This document shows, one piece after another, positions 1-7,226 of a DNA stretch of 33,834 nucleotides. Origin of the DNA: Rhodospirillaceae bacterium BRH_c57 (GTDB taxonomy: Bacteria > Pseudomonadota > Alphaproteobacteria > Rhodospirillales > Rhodospirillaceae); assembly GCA_000961745.1 (NCBI GenBank), contig LAEA01000077.1:1-33834 (forward strand), written 5' to 3'. Below the pieces are notes generated by a model. That model was not told the DNA's origin. It saw only the letters and a list, made by a program, of their open reading frames with translations, and did not search any database. The position numbers and the translations under genes are program-made. Position 1 is the first letter of the stretch, and the number at the start of each line of letters is the position of its first letter.

Positions 1-1239
1 CTGGTCCTGGTGGCGGCAAGCGTCTTCTTCAACTTCGCGCTCAGCCTTGTCAATACACACCTCTTCCGCACAACGGAGGCCGTCGTCGTCCTGAGCGAGG
101 CCCTGATAATCGGGGCTGCCGCGATTATGATTGCCCGCTTCAGGGCGGTCACCGCCAACCCGCTACCCTGGTTGCTGATCGCCTACTTCATGGCCTTGCT
201 GGCGGTGCGGGGGGAGGTTGATCTCAAGTTTGCCCGCGATATGGCCATCCCGTTGATCTTCTTCTGGCTGGGGCAGTTCTATGGCATCCCGGAACGGCTC
301 GACCGCTTCATCATTGCCGTTACCATCGTCCTCCTGGTGATCGTGACGGTCGAGATGGCTTTCGTGGACATCTATACTCAATTTGTCGGGGTCTTGGACT
401 ACTATATCGCCCGTGGCACCCTGATCGACGGCGCCTCGTACTACAGCATGGACTTGGCCAACAACGCCTTTCGGCCCCGAGATGAGCCGCGCCAACTCCT
501 GCCCTTCCTTGGCAGCCACCGGGGGTCCGGGGCCTTTCTTGAGCCCTTGTCCGCAGCCAATTTTGGGGCTATCGCCGCCGCCTGGATGCTGGCTCGCCAG
601 AACAGCCGACCGGCTGTTCTGGCGCTCCTCCCGTTGCCCCTGTCCCTCGTGATCCTGGCCGACGGGCGGTTCGGCATGGGCATTGTGATACTGTGCGCCT
701 TCTTCCTCCTGCTGCGCCTGCACCGCCTTCGGCTTGCCGTTGCGCTTCTGCCGGTGGGGGCAGCGGCGGTCACCTTGATGATGGGGGTCCTGTACGACTT
801 TTCGGGCCTGCCCAACACCCTGGTGGGGCGGCTGTGGTATTCCGGCCAGAAACTGCTGTCCTTCGACCTGGCGACGGCGCTGGGGCTGGTGGTGCTTCCG
901 GTGAGCCATGATTCTGGGTTGGCGTACATGATCAGTCGCATGGGGCTTCCCGGCCTAACACTGCTCTGGGGGGTCTTCGTGCTCCTACGGATGCCGAGCG
1001 AGGAGGCCCGCCGGTTCCACTTTTTTGTCGGTCTGTACTTGGCGGCTTTGCTGACCATCAGCGTGTCGAGCTTTTCCCTTAAGACGGCCGCCCTGCTGTG
1101 GTTCTGCCTTGGCACCCTGGCCGCCGCCCGACGGCATGCTCCTGCGGCCAGAGCGGCCGGTGTGGCCAACGCGAGAGCGCCAGGGACCCCCGTCCCCTCG
1201 AAGCCCCTGACCACCCCAAGCATGTGGAGAGCCCCGTGA
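1..1239 (+). CDS. O-antigen ligase / Wzy-type polysaccharide polymerase-like membrane protein (5' partial)
   Basis: The reading frame is open from base 1 with no clear start, so the N-terminus probably lies outside the window; a GTG at 10 is the first internal candidate. The visible 412 residues are almost entirely hydrophobic helices (about 9-10) with one long polar, probably periplasmic loop around residues 130-180. The segment 'HDSGLAYMISRMGLPGL' near the C-terminus resembles the D-S-G...G-L-P-G motif common in Wzy polymerases and O-antigen ligases. Such proteins join lipid-linked repeat units in the inner membrane. The frame ends in the GTGA overlap with the glycosyltransferase, and a glycanase and flippase follow, so a role in assembling a secreted polysaccharide is a good inference. 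Polymerase versus ligase cannot be settled. The C-terminal tail of about 40 residues is Ala/Pro-rich and probably cytoplasmic. Confidence 0.75.
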   Translation: MVLVAASVFFNFALSLVNTHLFRTTEAVVVLSEALIIGAAAIMIARFRAVTANPLPWLLIAYFMALLAVRGEVDLKFARDMAIPLIFFWLGQFYGIPERLDRFIIAVTIVLLVIVTVEMAFVDIYTQFVGVLDYYIARGTLIDGASYYSMDLANNAFRPRDEPRQLLPFLGSHRGSGAFLEPLSAANFGAIAAAWMLARQNSRPAVLALLPLPLSLVILADGRFGMGIVILCAFFLLLRLHRLRLAVALLPVGAAAVTLMMGVLYDFSGLPNTLVGRLWYSGQKLLSFDLATALGLVVLPVSHDSGLAYMISRMGLPGLTLLWGVFVLLRMPSEEARRFHFFVGLYLAALLTISVSSFSLKTAALLWFCLGTLAAARRHAPAARAAGVANARAPGTPVPSKPLTTPSMWRAP

Positions 1240-2408
1240 GTCCAGCCGGAAGCATGGAAATTACGATGGTGTCCCGGCAGTTCCGGCCAGGCATCGGCGG
1301 ACTGGAAGATGCTGTCTTTAACCTGAGCCGCACCCTGGCGGCGCGCGGCCACAGCATCCGGGTGGTCACGCTGGATCGCCTGTTCCGTGGCGATGGTCGC
1401 CGCCTTGCCGCGCGCGAGACCATGGAGGGTATCGAGGTGGTCCGCCTCCCCTGGGCCGGGTCGGAGCGTTATCCCTTCGCGCCGGGCGTTTTGCGACACC
1501 TGGGGAGTGCGGATGTTGTCCATGTCCATGGGATCGACTTCTTTTTTGATTTCCTCGCACTGGCCCGCCTGGGCCACGGCAGACCCTTGGTTGCCACGAC
1601 CCACGGGGGCTTCTTTCACTCCGGATTCGCGCGCCCGGCCAAGGTGGTATGGTTTCACACCGTCACCCGGCTCTCGGCCCGTGCCTACAGGCGCATCATC
1701 TGCTGTGGGGTGGGCGATGGAGAGACATTTTCGGCCATCGCGCCATCGCGCCTGCAAGTCATTGAGAACGGGGTGGATACCGCCAAGTTCAGGAATGCCG
1801 CCGCGCCGCAGGCAGAGCGCGTCCTGATGTACTTCGGGCGACTTTCAGCAAACAAGAACACGCCGCAGTTGATGCCCCTGCTGGCGGCCCTGCGGAAGCG
1901 TCATCCTGGGTGGCGGCTCATCGTGGCCGGGCGGAACTGGGATACCACTTTCGCCGATCTCGAAGGCCTGGTTCGGAATTATGACCTGACGGACGCCGTC
2001 ACCCTTGTGCCCGAGCCCGACGACCGGCAATTACGGAATCTCATGGGGCGGGCAACCTACTTCATATCGCCGTCCCTATACGAAGGCTTTGGCTTAACCA
2101 CCGTGGAGTCACTGTCGGCTGGATTGGTGCCGGTCCTAAGCGACATCCCAGCCTTCCGCCGTTTTGTCCGTTTTGCTGATCCCAGCCTGCTCTTCGATCC
2201 CGCTGATCCGACCGCTTCGGCGGCCGCCATCGAGGCGTTGCACGCCTCTGTCCAGGAGAGATATCCCGCGCTCCGCGCCGGCCTTGTCACGAGTGCGGAA
2301 CAGTTTGCGTGGAAAGCCGTGGCCGATCGCCATGAGGCAATCTATCGGACGGTGGCAAAAGCGGGGCAGTGGCAGGAAGACGAATGCGGAGGCGAATCCC
2401 ATGGCTGA
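1236..2408 (+). CDS. GT4-family glycosyltransferase (exopolysaccharide cluster)
   Basis: This 390-residue protein has the GT-B layout of family GT4. The N-terminal 'RQFRPGIGGLEDAVFNLSRTLAARGH' region (split here only by description: residues 14-39) carries the Gly-rich acceptor-side loop. The C-terminal half has the E-x7-E signature 'EGFGLTTVE' at residues 283-291, which contacts the nucleotide sugar. I chose GTG 1236 because it overlaps the upstream stop as GTGA and has GGAGA five bases upstream; ATG 1254 is the alternative. Frame readings further upstream run through the preceding gene and are not supported. The enzyme should act at the cytoplasmic face, adding a sugar from a nucleotide donor to a lipid-linked intermediate. 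Donor and linkage cannot be read from sequence. Confidence 0.88.
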   Translation: MSPAGSMEITMVSRQFRPGIGGLEDAVFNLSRTLAARGHSIRVVTLDRLFRGDGRRLAARETMEGIEVVRLPWAGSERYPFAPGVLRHLGSADVVHVHGIDFFFDFLALARLGHGRPLVATTHGGFFHSGFARPAKVVWFHTVTRLSARAYRRIICCGVGDGETFSAIAPSRLQVIENGVDTAKFRNAAAPQAERVLMYFGRLSANKNTPQLMPLLAALRKRHPGWRLIVAGRNWDTTFADLEGLVRNYDLTDAVTLVPEPDDRQLRNLMGRATYFISPSLYEGFGLTTVESLSAGLVPVLSDIPAFRRFVRFADPSLLFDPADPTASAAAIEALHASVQERYPALRAGLVTSAEQFAWKAVADRHEAIYRTVAKAGQWQEDECGGESHG

Positions 2409-3444
2409 CAGATGGCACCGGACCCTTCGCATGGTGGGACTGGCCGCGGTGCTCGTCGGTGCGGGCACGGAGGCGGCAGCGTCGGAGACGGCCGAGATCC
2501 CGTTCCTCGCCGGCGTGAACTTGGCTGGTGGAGAGTTCCAAACGGCGACCCTGCCGGGCGTCCACGGCACGGACTACATTTATCCCACCTTACAGGATGC
2601 GACGCCGTTCCTGGGGCGGTCATTCAACGCCTTTCGCATTCCCTTCCGATGGGAGCGCCTGCAACGTGATCTCTTTGCGCCGTTGCATCAAGCAGACGCG
2701 GCACGGCTGGACGCCATTGTGCGCGCGGTGACCCGACGCGGCGGCTTTATCATTCTGGACATGCACAACTATGCCCGCTACGGCGGGCATGTCGTCGGCA
2801 CGTCCGAGCTTGACCAGGCCGCGTTTGCCGATGCGTGGCGCCGTCTTGCCGAACGCTACGGCGACAACGCCCGTGTCGTTTTCGGGCTGATGAATGAACC
2901 GATGCGCATGCCGACCGAGCAGTGGCTGGACGCCGCCAATGCGGCATTGCAGGCCATTCGCGCCACTGGCGCCGACAACCTCGTCCTGGTTCCTGGCAAC
3001 GGGTGGTCAGGGGCCCACAGTTGGTTCAGCAACGGCTATGGCAGCCCGAATGCCGAGGTGATGGGCGGGATCGAGGACCCCCTGGATAATGTCGCCATAG
3101 AAGTCCACCAGTACCTTGACGGCGACTTCTCGGGCCGCAGCACCTCTTGCCCGGAGGTGGACGCCGGCGCCGCTGCCCTTTCGTCCTTTACGGCATGGCT
3201 TGAGGAAACGGGCAACCGGGGCTTCCTGGGGGAGTTTGCCGGCGGGTCTTCGCCAGCCTGCCTGGAAGCCCTCAACAAAATGTTATCGGTCATCAACCGC
3301 AATGCCGACCTCTGGATCGGCTGGACCGCCTGGGCCGGCGGTCCCTGGTGGGGCGATTACCCGTTCAACCTCACGCCACGCCAAGGGACGAGGCCGGTGC
3401 AACTGCGCCTTCTTGAAGCGCATGCCCGGTGGAGAACGGAATGA
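2401..3444 (+). CDS. Secreted glycoside hydrolase family 5 (endoglucanase-like)
   Basis: This 347-residue protein starts with a typical Sec signal (basic MADRWHR, then a hydrophobic stretch and an Ala-rich cleavage region near residue 27). The GH5 fold is recognisable from 'GVNLAGGEF', 'AFRIPFRWERL', 'MNEP' with the acid/base Glu at residue 166, and 'GEFAGG' with the nucleophile Glu at residue 278. The start at 2401 has GGAGG eight bases upstream and overlaps the glycosyltransferase by 8 bp. Family knowledge makes it a retaining beta-glucanase of the periplasm or exterior. Inside a polysaccharide operon it more likely trims or releases the cell's own beta-glucan than degrades food cellulose, as cellulases in bacterial cellulose operons do. 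That role is inference. Confidence 0.88.
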   Translation: MADRWHRTLRMVGLAAVLVGAGTEAAASETAEIPFLAGVNLAGGEFQTATLPGVHGTDYIYPTLQDATPFLGRSFNAFRIPFRWERLQRDLFAPLHQADAARLDAIVRAVTRRGGFIILDMHNYARYGGHVVGTSELDQAAFADAWRRLAERYGDNARVVFGLMNEPMRMPTEQWLDAANAALQAIRATGADNLVLVPGNGWSGAHSWFSNGYGSPNAEVMGGIEDPLDNVAIEVHQYLDGDFSGRSTSCPEVDAGAAALSSFTAWLEETGNRGFLGEFAGGSSPACLEALNKMLSVINRNADLWIGWTAWAGGPWWGDYPFNLTPRQGTRPVQLRLLEAHARWRTE

Positions 3445-4802
3445 CGGCACCTGGGGAGACGTCCTCACAAGCATCGGCACCTACAGCCAAAGCCCTTTCG
3501 TACACCCGGAAGGCGGCGCTGAGCTTCAGTTGGCTGATGATGGAACGCGTGGTGCATCTGGGCGCCGGGCTTGTCGTCGGTCTTTGGGTAGCGCGCCATC
3601 TGGGGCCAGAACAACAGGGCCTGTTGAGCTACGTCCTGGCCTACTCGGTTCTGGCAACTCCGCTGCTCACCCTCGGCATTAACGCCATCGTCGCCAGGGA
3701 AATTGTTCGCCACCCAGAAGATGAAGGGCGCATTCTTGGGGCGGCTGTTGGTCTGCGCATGGTGGGCGCACTTCTGTCGGCTGTGCTGTGCTGGGGAATC
3801 GCGCTTTGGCTCAATCCCGGCAATACGACGCTGGCGTTCTATGTCGCGTTGGTCAATGCGGCTTGGGCCATCGGTGCCCTAAGGGTGGTGCAGTTCTGGT
3901 TCCAGGCGCACTACATCCCCCGCAACATGACGATCGCCATGATGGTGGTCAGTCTGTCGTTTGCCATGCTTCGCATCGGGCTCATCCTGTTGAACGCTCC
4001 CCTGGGCGCCTTCGTCTATGCCGCAGCGGGTGAAATTGCCGTTTTTGGCATTGCGGGTCTTGCGGCCTATCTGCACACAGCCAGTGCGATCCGGTGGCGC
4101 TGGCACATGCCCACCGCCCGTGGGCTGCTCCGCAATTCGTGGATGCTCGCCGTTTCGGAATTACCCGCCGTGGTCTATCTGAAGATCGACATCTTAATGT
4201 TGGCACACACACGTACAGCAAGCGAAGTCGGGCACTACGCCGCCGCAGCGCGCCTGAGCGAAGCCTGGTACGTCTTGCCCATCGTCTTTGCCTCGGCGAT
4301 CTTGCCCCGCCTGATCTCACTCCGGGATCAGGACCATGGCCGGTACAATCAACGCCTTCAAGAGGCGTACGATCTTCTCGCCTGTGGAGCCATGCTTGTT
4401 GCCATGACGACCACGGTGCTGGCCGATGATATTATTTCCTTCCTGCTGGGCCCCGCGTATGCCCCGTCGGCGCTCATCCTGATCATCCACATCTGGGCAG
4501 GGGTCTTCATGTCCATGAGGGCGCTGCTGGCCCAATGGCTGATAGCCGAGGATCTCTACGTGTTCTCGATAGTGACGCAGAGCTGCGGGGCCTTGATCAA
4601 CATCGCCCTGAACCTGATACTTATCCCCTCACTGGGAGGGACGGGAGCCGCCATGGCAACGGTGGTGTCCTATGCCGTGGCGTCCTTCGGAGCCCTGTTC
4701 CTTAGTCGCCGGACCAGGCCGGCCGGCGACATGATGGTGCGGGCGCTGTTCTGGCCGTTGCGCATAGCCAGCGTCCTGCGGACATTGCGGCGCAGTCTAT
4801 GA
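3441..4802 (+). CDS. Wzx-type polysaccharide flippase (MOP superfamily)
   Basis: This 453-residue protein shows about 12-14 hydrophobic helices. It begins with the pattern typical of the polysaccharide_synt family ('SFSWLMMERVVHLGAGLVVG', 'VARHLGPEQQGLLSY') and has the later 'LKIDILMLAHTRTASEVGHYAAAARLSE' segment characteristic of oligosaccharide flippases. ATG 3441 overlaps the glycanase stop as ATGA and has GGAGA upstream, so I prefer it to GTG 3429. The protein should move a lipid-linked saccharide across the inner membrane for the upstream polymerase-like protein. It closes the operon. The next gene is convergent after a 59-bp gap holding no convincing terminator. By eye the four polysaccharide genes use more AT-ending codons than the liv genes, as often seen in transferred surface-polysaccharide loci. 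Confidence 0.9.
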   Translation: MTAPGETSSQASAPTAKALSYTRKAALSFSWLMMERVVHLGAGLVVGLWVARHLGPEQQGLLSYVLAYSVLATPLLTLGINAIVAREIVRHPEDEGRILGAAVGLRMVGALLSAVLCWGIALWLNPGNTTLAFYVALVNAAWAIGALRVVQFWFQAHYIPRNMTIAMMVVSLSFAMLRIGLILLNAPLGAFVYAAAGEIAVFGIAGLAAYLHTASAIRWRWHMPTARGLLRNSWMLAVSELPAVVYLKIDILMLAHTRTASEVGHYAAAARLSEAWYVLPIVFASAILPRLISLRDQDHGRYNQRLQEAYDLLACGAMLVAMTTTVLADDIISFLLGPAYAPSALILIIHIWAGVFMSMRALLAQWLIAEDLYVFSIVTQSCGALINIALNLILIPSLGGTGAAMATVVSYAVASFGALFLSRRTRPAGDMMVRALFWPLRIASVLRTLRRSL

Positions 4803-4861
4803 ACAGCGGGCTTAGCGGTTTGCTTTTGATGTGAACCACGGTCTGTACCGGGAGCAACCCG

Positions 4862-6103
4862 CTATTCATACACCCGCACGTCGTCGATGACCTTGCCGTC
4901 GTTGGGCAGGGTGCCCGGTTCGGCCGGTTCGACGTGACCCTTCAGCTTGACGACGTCCTGGAGGGTCTGGCGGACGGTGTCGAGGAAGCCTGGCTCACGA
5001 GTGGCGGTTTCAATTTTCAGGACCATCTGGTCGACGTTGTCGACCGACGACACCACGAGGCGGGCGCGGGTGATCTCGGGGTGGCGCTTGGCCACGGCGG
5101 CGATCTGTTCGGGGTGGACGAACATGCCCTTGACCTTGGTGGTCTGGTCGGCGCGGCCCATCCATCCCTTGATGCGCATGTTGGTGCGGCCGCACGGGCT
5201 GGTGCCCGGCAGGACGGCGCTCATGTCGCCCGTGGCGAAGCGGATAAGCGGGTATTCGGGGGTGAAAGCGGTGACCAGCACTTCGCCGACCTCGCCCTCG
5301 GGCACCGGGTTGCCAGTGCCGGGGCGGACGATCTCGACGATCACGCCCTCGTCCACGATCATGCCCTCAAGGCTCGGCGTCTCGTAGGCGATGACGCCCA
5401 GGTCGGCGGTGGCGTAGGCCTGCAGGATGGCAATGCCGCGCTCCTGGAACAGGGTGCGCAGGGCCGGCGGCAGGTACTCGCCCGACACCACGCCCTTGGT
5501 CAGGGTGGAGGTGTCGATGCCCAGTTCATCAGCCTTTTCCAGAATAATGCGCAGGAACGACGGCGTGCCGGTGTAGGCGTTCGACCGCATGGCGGCAATG
5601 GCCTGGGCCTGTTGCTCGGTCTGGCCGGTGCCGGCCGGGAACACGGTGCAGCCCAGGGCACGGGCGCCATTGTCGAGAATCCAGCCGCCCGGCGTGAAGT
5701 GGTACGAGAACGTGTTGTGGACCAAATCGCCCTTGCGGAACCCTGCCGCATACAACGCACGGGCGGCGCGCCAGAAGTTGGCGTTGACGCCCTGCGGCTC
5801 GTGGATCGGGCCGGGGCTCTGGAAAATGCGGCCGATCTGGCGGTCGTGGGCGACCAGCCCGCCGAACGGGGGATGCTCGGCCTGCACGGTCTTGAGGTCG
5901 TTCTTGCGGGTCACCGGCAGGGTGGCCAGGGCCTCGCGGCTGGTCACCGCGTCGGCGTCCACGTCGGCCAGGACCTTGGCAAAGAAGGGCGTCTGCGCCT
6001 TGGCGTGGGCGATCAGGCCGGGCAGCGCGGCAAACTGTTCACGCTCGCGCACGGCCGGATCACGGGTTTCCAGGTCGTCGAAGTGCATGTCGTCGCGCTG
6101 CAT
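4862..6103 (-). CDS. PaaK-like acyl-adenylate enzyme (phenylacetate-CoA ligase family) with atypical P-loop
   Basis: This 413-residue protein aligns by eye with the phenylacetate-CoA ligase branch of the AMP-forming family. It has 'AYTGTPSFLRIILEKADELGID', 'ATADLGVIAYETPS', 'GEVGEVLVTAFTPEYPLIRFATGD' and a C-terminal 'KVKGMFVHPEQI' lid. The usual Ser/Thr-rich P-loop is replaced by 'FQSPGPIHEPQG' at residues 94-105, lacking the normal SSGTTGxP pattern. I believe this is a feature of a sub-branch that travels with liv operons rather than damage, since the rest is intact. GAGGGG precedes ATG 6103. It is the last gene of the fadD-liv operon, separated from livF by a hairpin repeat. It is likely to activate an aryl or acyl acid imported by the transporter, but substrate and even activity are unproven. 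Confidence 0.8.
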   Translation of the reverse strand: MQRDDMHFDDLETRDPAVREREQFAALPGLIAHAKAQTPFFAKVLADVDADAVTSREALATLPVTRKNDLKTVQAEHPPFGGLVAHDRQIGRIFQSPGPIHEPQGVNANFWRAARALYAAGFRKGDLVHNTFSYHFTPGGWILDNGARALGCTVFPAGTGQTEQQAQAIAAMRSNAYTGTPSFLRIILEKADELGIDTSTLTKGVVSGEYLPPALRTLFQERGIAILQAYATADLGVIAYETPSLEGMIVDEGVIVEIVRPGTGNPVPEGEVGEVLVTAFTPEYPLIRFATGDMSAVLPGTSPCGRTNMRIKGWMGRADQTTKVKGMFVHPEQIAAVAKRHPEITRARLVVSSVDNVDQMVLKIETATREPGFLDTVRQTLQDVVKLKGHVEPAEPGTLPNDGKVIDDVRVYE

Positions 6104-6132
6104 GGTGTGCCCCTCAGGAAAAAAAGGATTTG

Positions 6133-6221
6133 AACCACAGAGGACACAGAGATCACAGAGGGGAGGAAGATTTCAAATCTTGCCTCGTCCCTTCTCTGCG
6201 TCCTCTGTGCCCTCTGTGGTG
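6133..6221. repeat. Intergenic hairpin repeat, 'accacagaggacacagag' family, copy 1
   Basis: The left arm 6133-6160 and right arm 6194-6221 are imperfect inverted repeats built from CACAGAG/CTCTGTG words around a 33-base centre. A second copy lies at 16766-16860. This family is widespread in bacterial intergenic DNA and produces spurious 'QRTQRSQR'-like peptides when translated. Here it sits between livF and the PaaK-like gene and would fold in their shared mRNA. Confidence 0.85.
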
Positions 6222-6233
6222 AATAATTCTACC

Positions 6234-7088
6234 CTACAGCCAGCGCTTGCGGCGGCGGTAGTGTTTGACGTCGCGGAAGCTCTTGCGGCCCTCGCCGGAG
6301 ATGCCGAGGTAGAACTCCTTCACGTCGTCGTTCTCGCGCAGCTTGGCAGCCTCACCTTCCAGCACCACACGCCCGTTTTCCAGGATGTAGCCGAAGGTGG
6401 CGTAGCGCAGGGCGACCATGGTGTTCTGTTCGGCCAGCAGGAAGGACACGCCTTCCTTGGTGTTCAGTTCACGCACGATCTCAAAGATTTCCTCGACCAA
6501 CTGCGGGGCCAGGCCCATCGACGGCTCGTCAAGCAGGATGACCTTGGGGCGGCTCATCAGGGCGCGGCCGATGGCCACCATCTGCTGCTCGCCACCGGAC
6601 GTGTAGCCGGCTTGGCTGGAGCGCCGCTCGCGCAGGCGGGGGAAGTAGTTGTAGACCATTTCCAGGTCCTGCTTGATGGCGGCATTGCCTTCCTTGCGGG
6701 TATAGGCGCCGGTCAGCAGGTTTTCCTCGACGGTCAGGTGTTCAAAGCAGTGGCGGCCTTCCATCACCTGCACGACGCCCATCTTGACGAGGTCGTTGGG
6801 GGTCAGTTTTTCGATGGACGCGCCGTTGTATTCGATGGAGCCCTTGGTGACTTCACCGCGCTCGGCGTTCAAAAGGTTGGAGATCGCCTTCAACGTGGTG
6901 GTCTTGCCAGCCCCGTTGGCGCCCAGCAGGGCCACGATGCCGCCCTCGGGAACCTCAAGCGAGACGCCCTTCAGCACCAGAATGACGTGGTCGTAGATGA
7001 CCTCGATGTTGTTCACCCGAAGGATCGGTTCAGCGGCCTCGGCCTTGACGGCGGCATTGCCGACGGTGTGGAGCGCGGTCTGGCTCAC
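6234..7088 (-). CDS. livF: Branched-chain amino acid-type ABC transporter ATP-binding protein LivF
   Basis: This is a 284-residue ABC ATPase with Walker A 'GANGAGKTT' at residues 56-64, signature 'TSGGEQQM', Walker B 'VILLDEPSMGLAP' and the switch 'LLAEQN', all typical of LivF in the HAAT family. It powers import through LivH/LivM in the inner membrane. It is longer than the usual LivF (about 235 residues), with a roughly 20-residue N-terminal extension and a basic C-terminal tail ending in 'KHYRRRKRWL'. The start at 7088 is the first ATG. The gene follows the binding-protein gene after a 138-bp gap that contains a strong stem-loop. 'Branched-chain' names the family, not the substrate: these systems also carry aromatic acids, amides and urea. 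Confidence 0.93.
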   Translation of the reverse strand: MSQTALHTVGNAAVKAEAAEPILRVNNIEVIYDHVILVLKGVSLEVPEGGIVALLGANGAGKTTTLKAISNLLNAERGEVTKGSIEYNGASIEKLTPNDLVKMGVVQVMEGRHCFEHLTVEENLLTGAYTRKEGNAAIKQDLEMVYNYFPRLRERRSSQAGYTSGGEQQMVAIGRALMSRPKVILLDEPSMGLAPQLVEEIFEIVRELNTKEGVSFLLAEQNTMVALRYATFGYILENGRVVLEGEAAKLRENDDVKEFYLGISGEGRKSFRDVKHYRRRKRWL

Positions 7089-7185
7089 GGCGGTATCTCC
7101 CGGTTCCTGATGCTCAGGATTTTTCTTGTCGAGGGGTAGTGGGGTCTTGTCGTGGGGTAGGGGCGCTGTGGATCAGGCGACAGCC

Positions 7186-7209
7186 TCCGGGGTGCCGAAG
7201 CACCCCGGA
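7186..7209 (-). other. Intercistronic stem-loop with UUCG loop between binding-protein gene and livF
   Basis: Read on the minus strand, TCCGGGGTGC pairs perfectly with GCACCCCGGA (10 bp) around TTCG. It begins about 18 bases after the stop of the substrate-binding protein gene. There is no following T-run, so it is not a standard intrinsic terminator. Such hairpins commonly protect the mRNA of highly expressed periplasmic binding proteins from 3' decay. Confidence 0.7.
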
Positions 7210-7226
7210 AGTCTGCCGAACCGGCC

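Noticed and set aside
4803-4861. Bidirectional terminator between the flippase and PaaK-like genes (AGCGGG/CCCGCT)
   Set aside because: The six-base arms are over 45 bases apart with no T-run, too weak to call.
5589-7139. Plus-strand frame crossing the hairpin repeat with a 'QRTQRSQR' peptide
   Set aside because: This is the well-known spurious translation of the cacagag repeat joined to antisense of livF and the PaaK-like gene.
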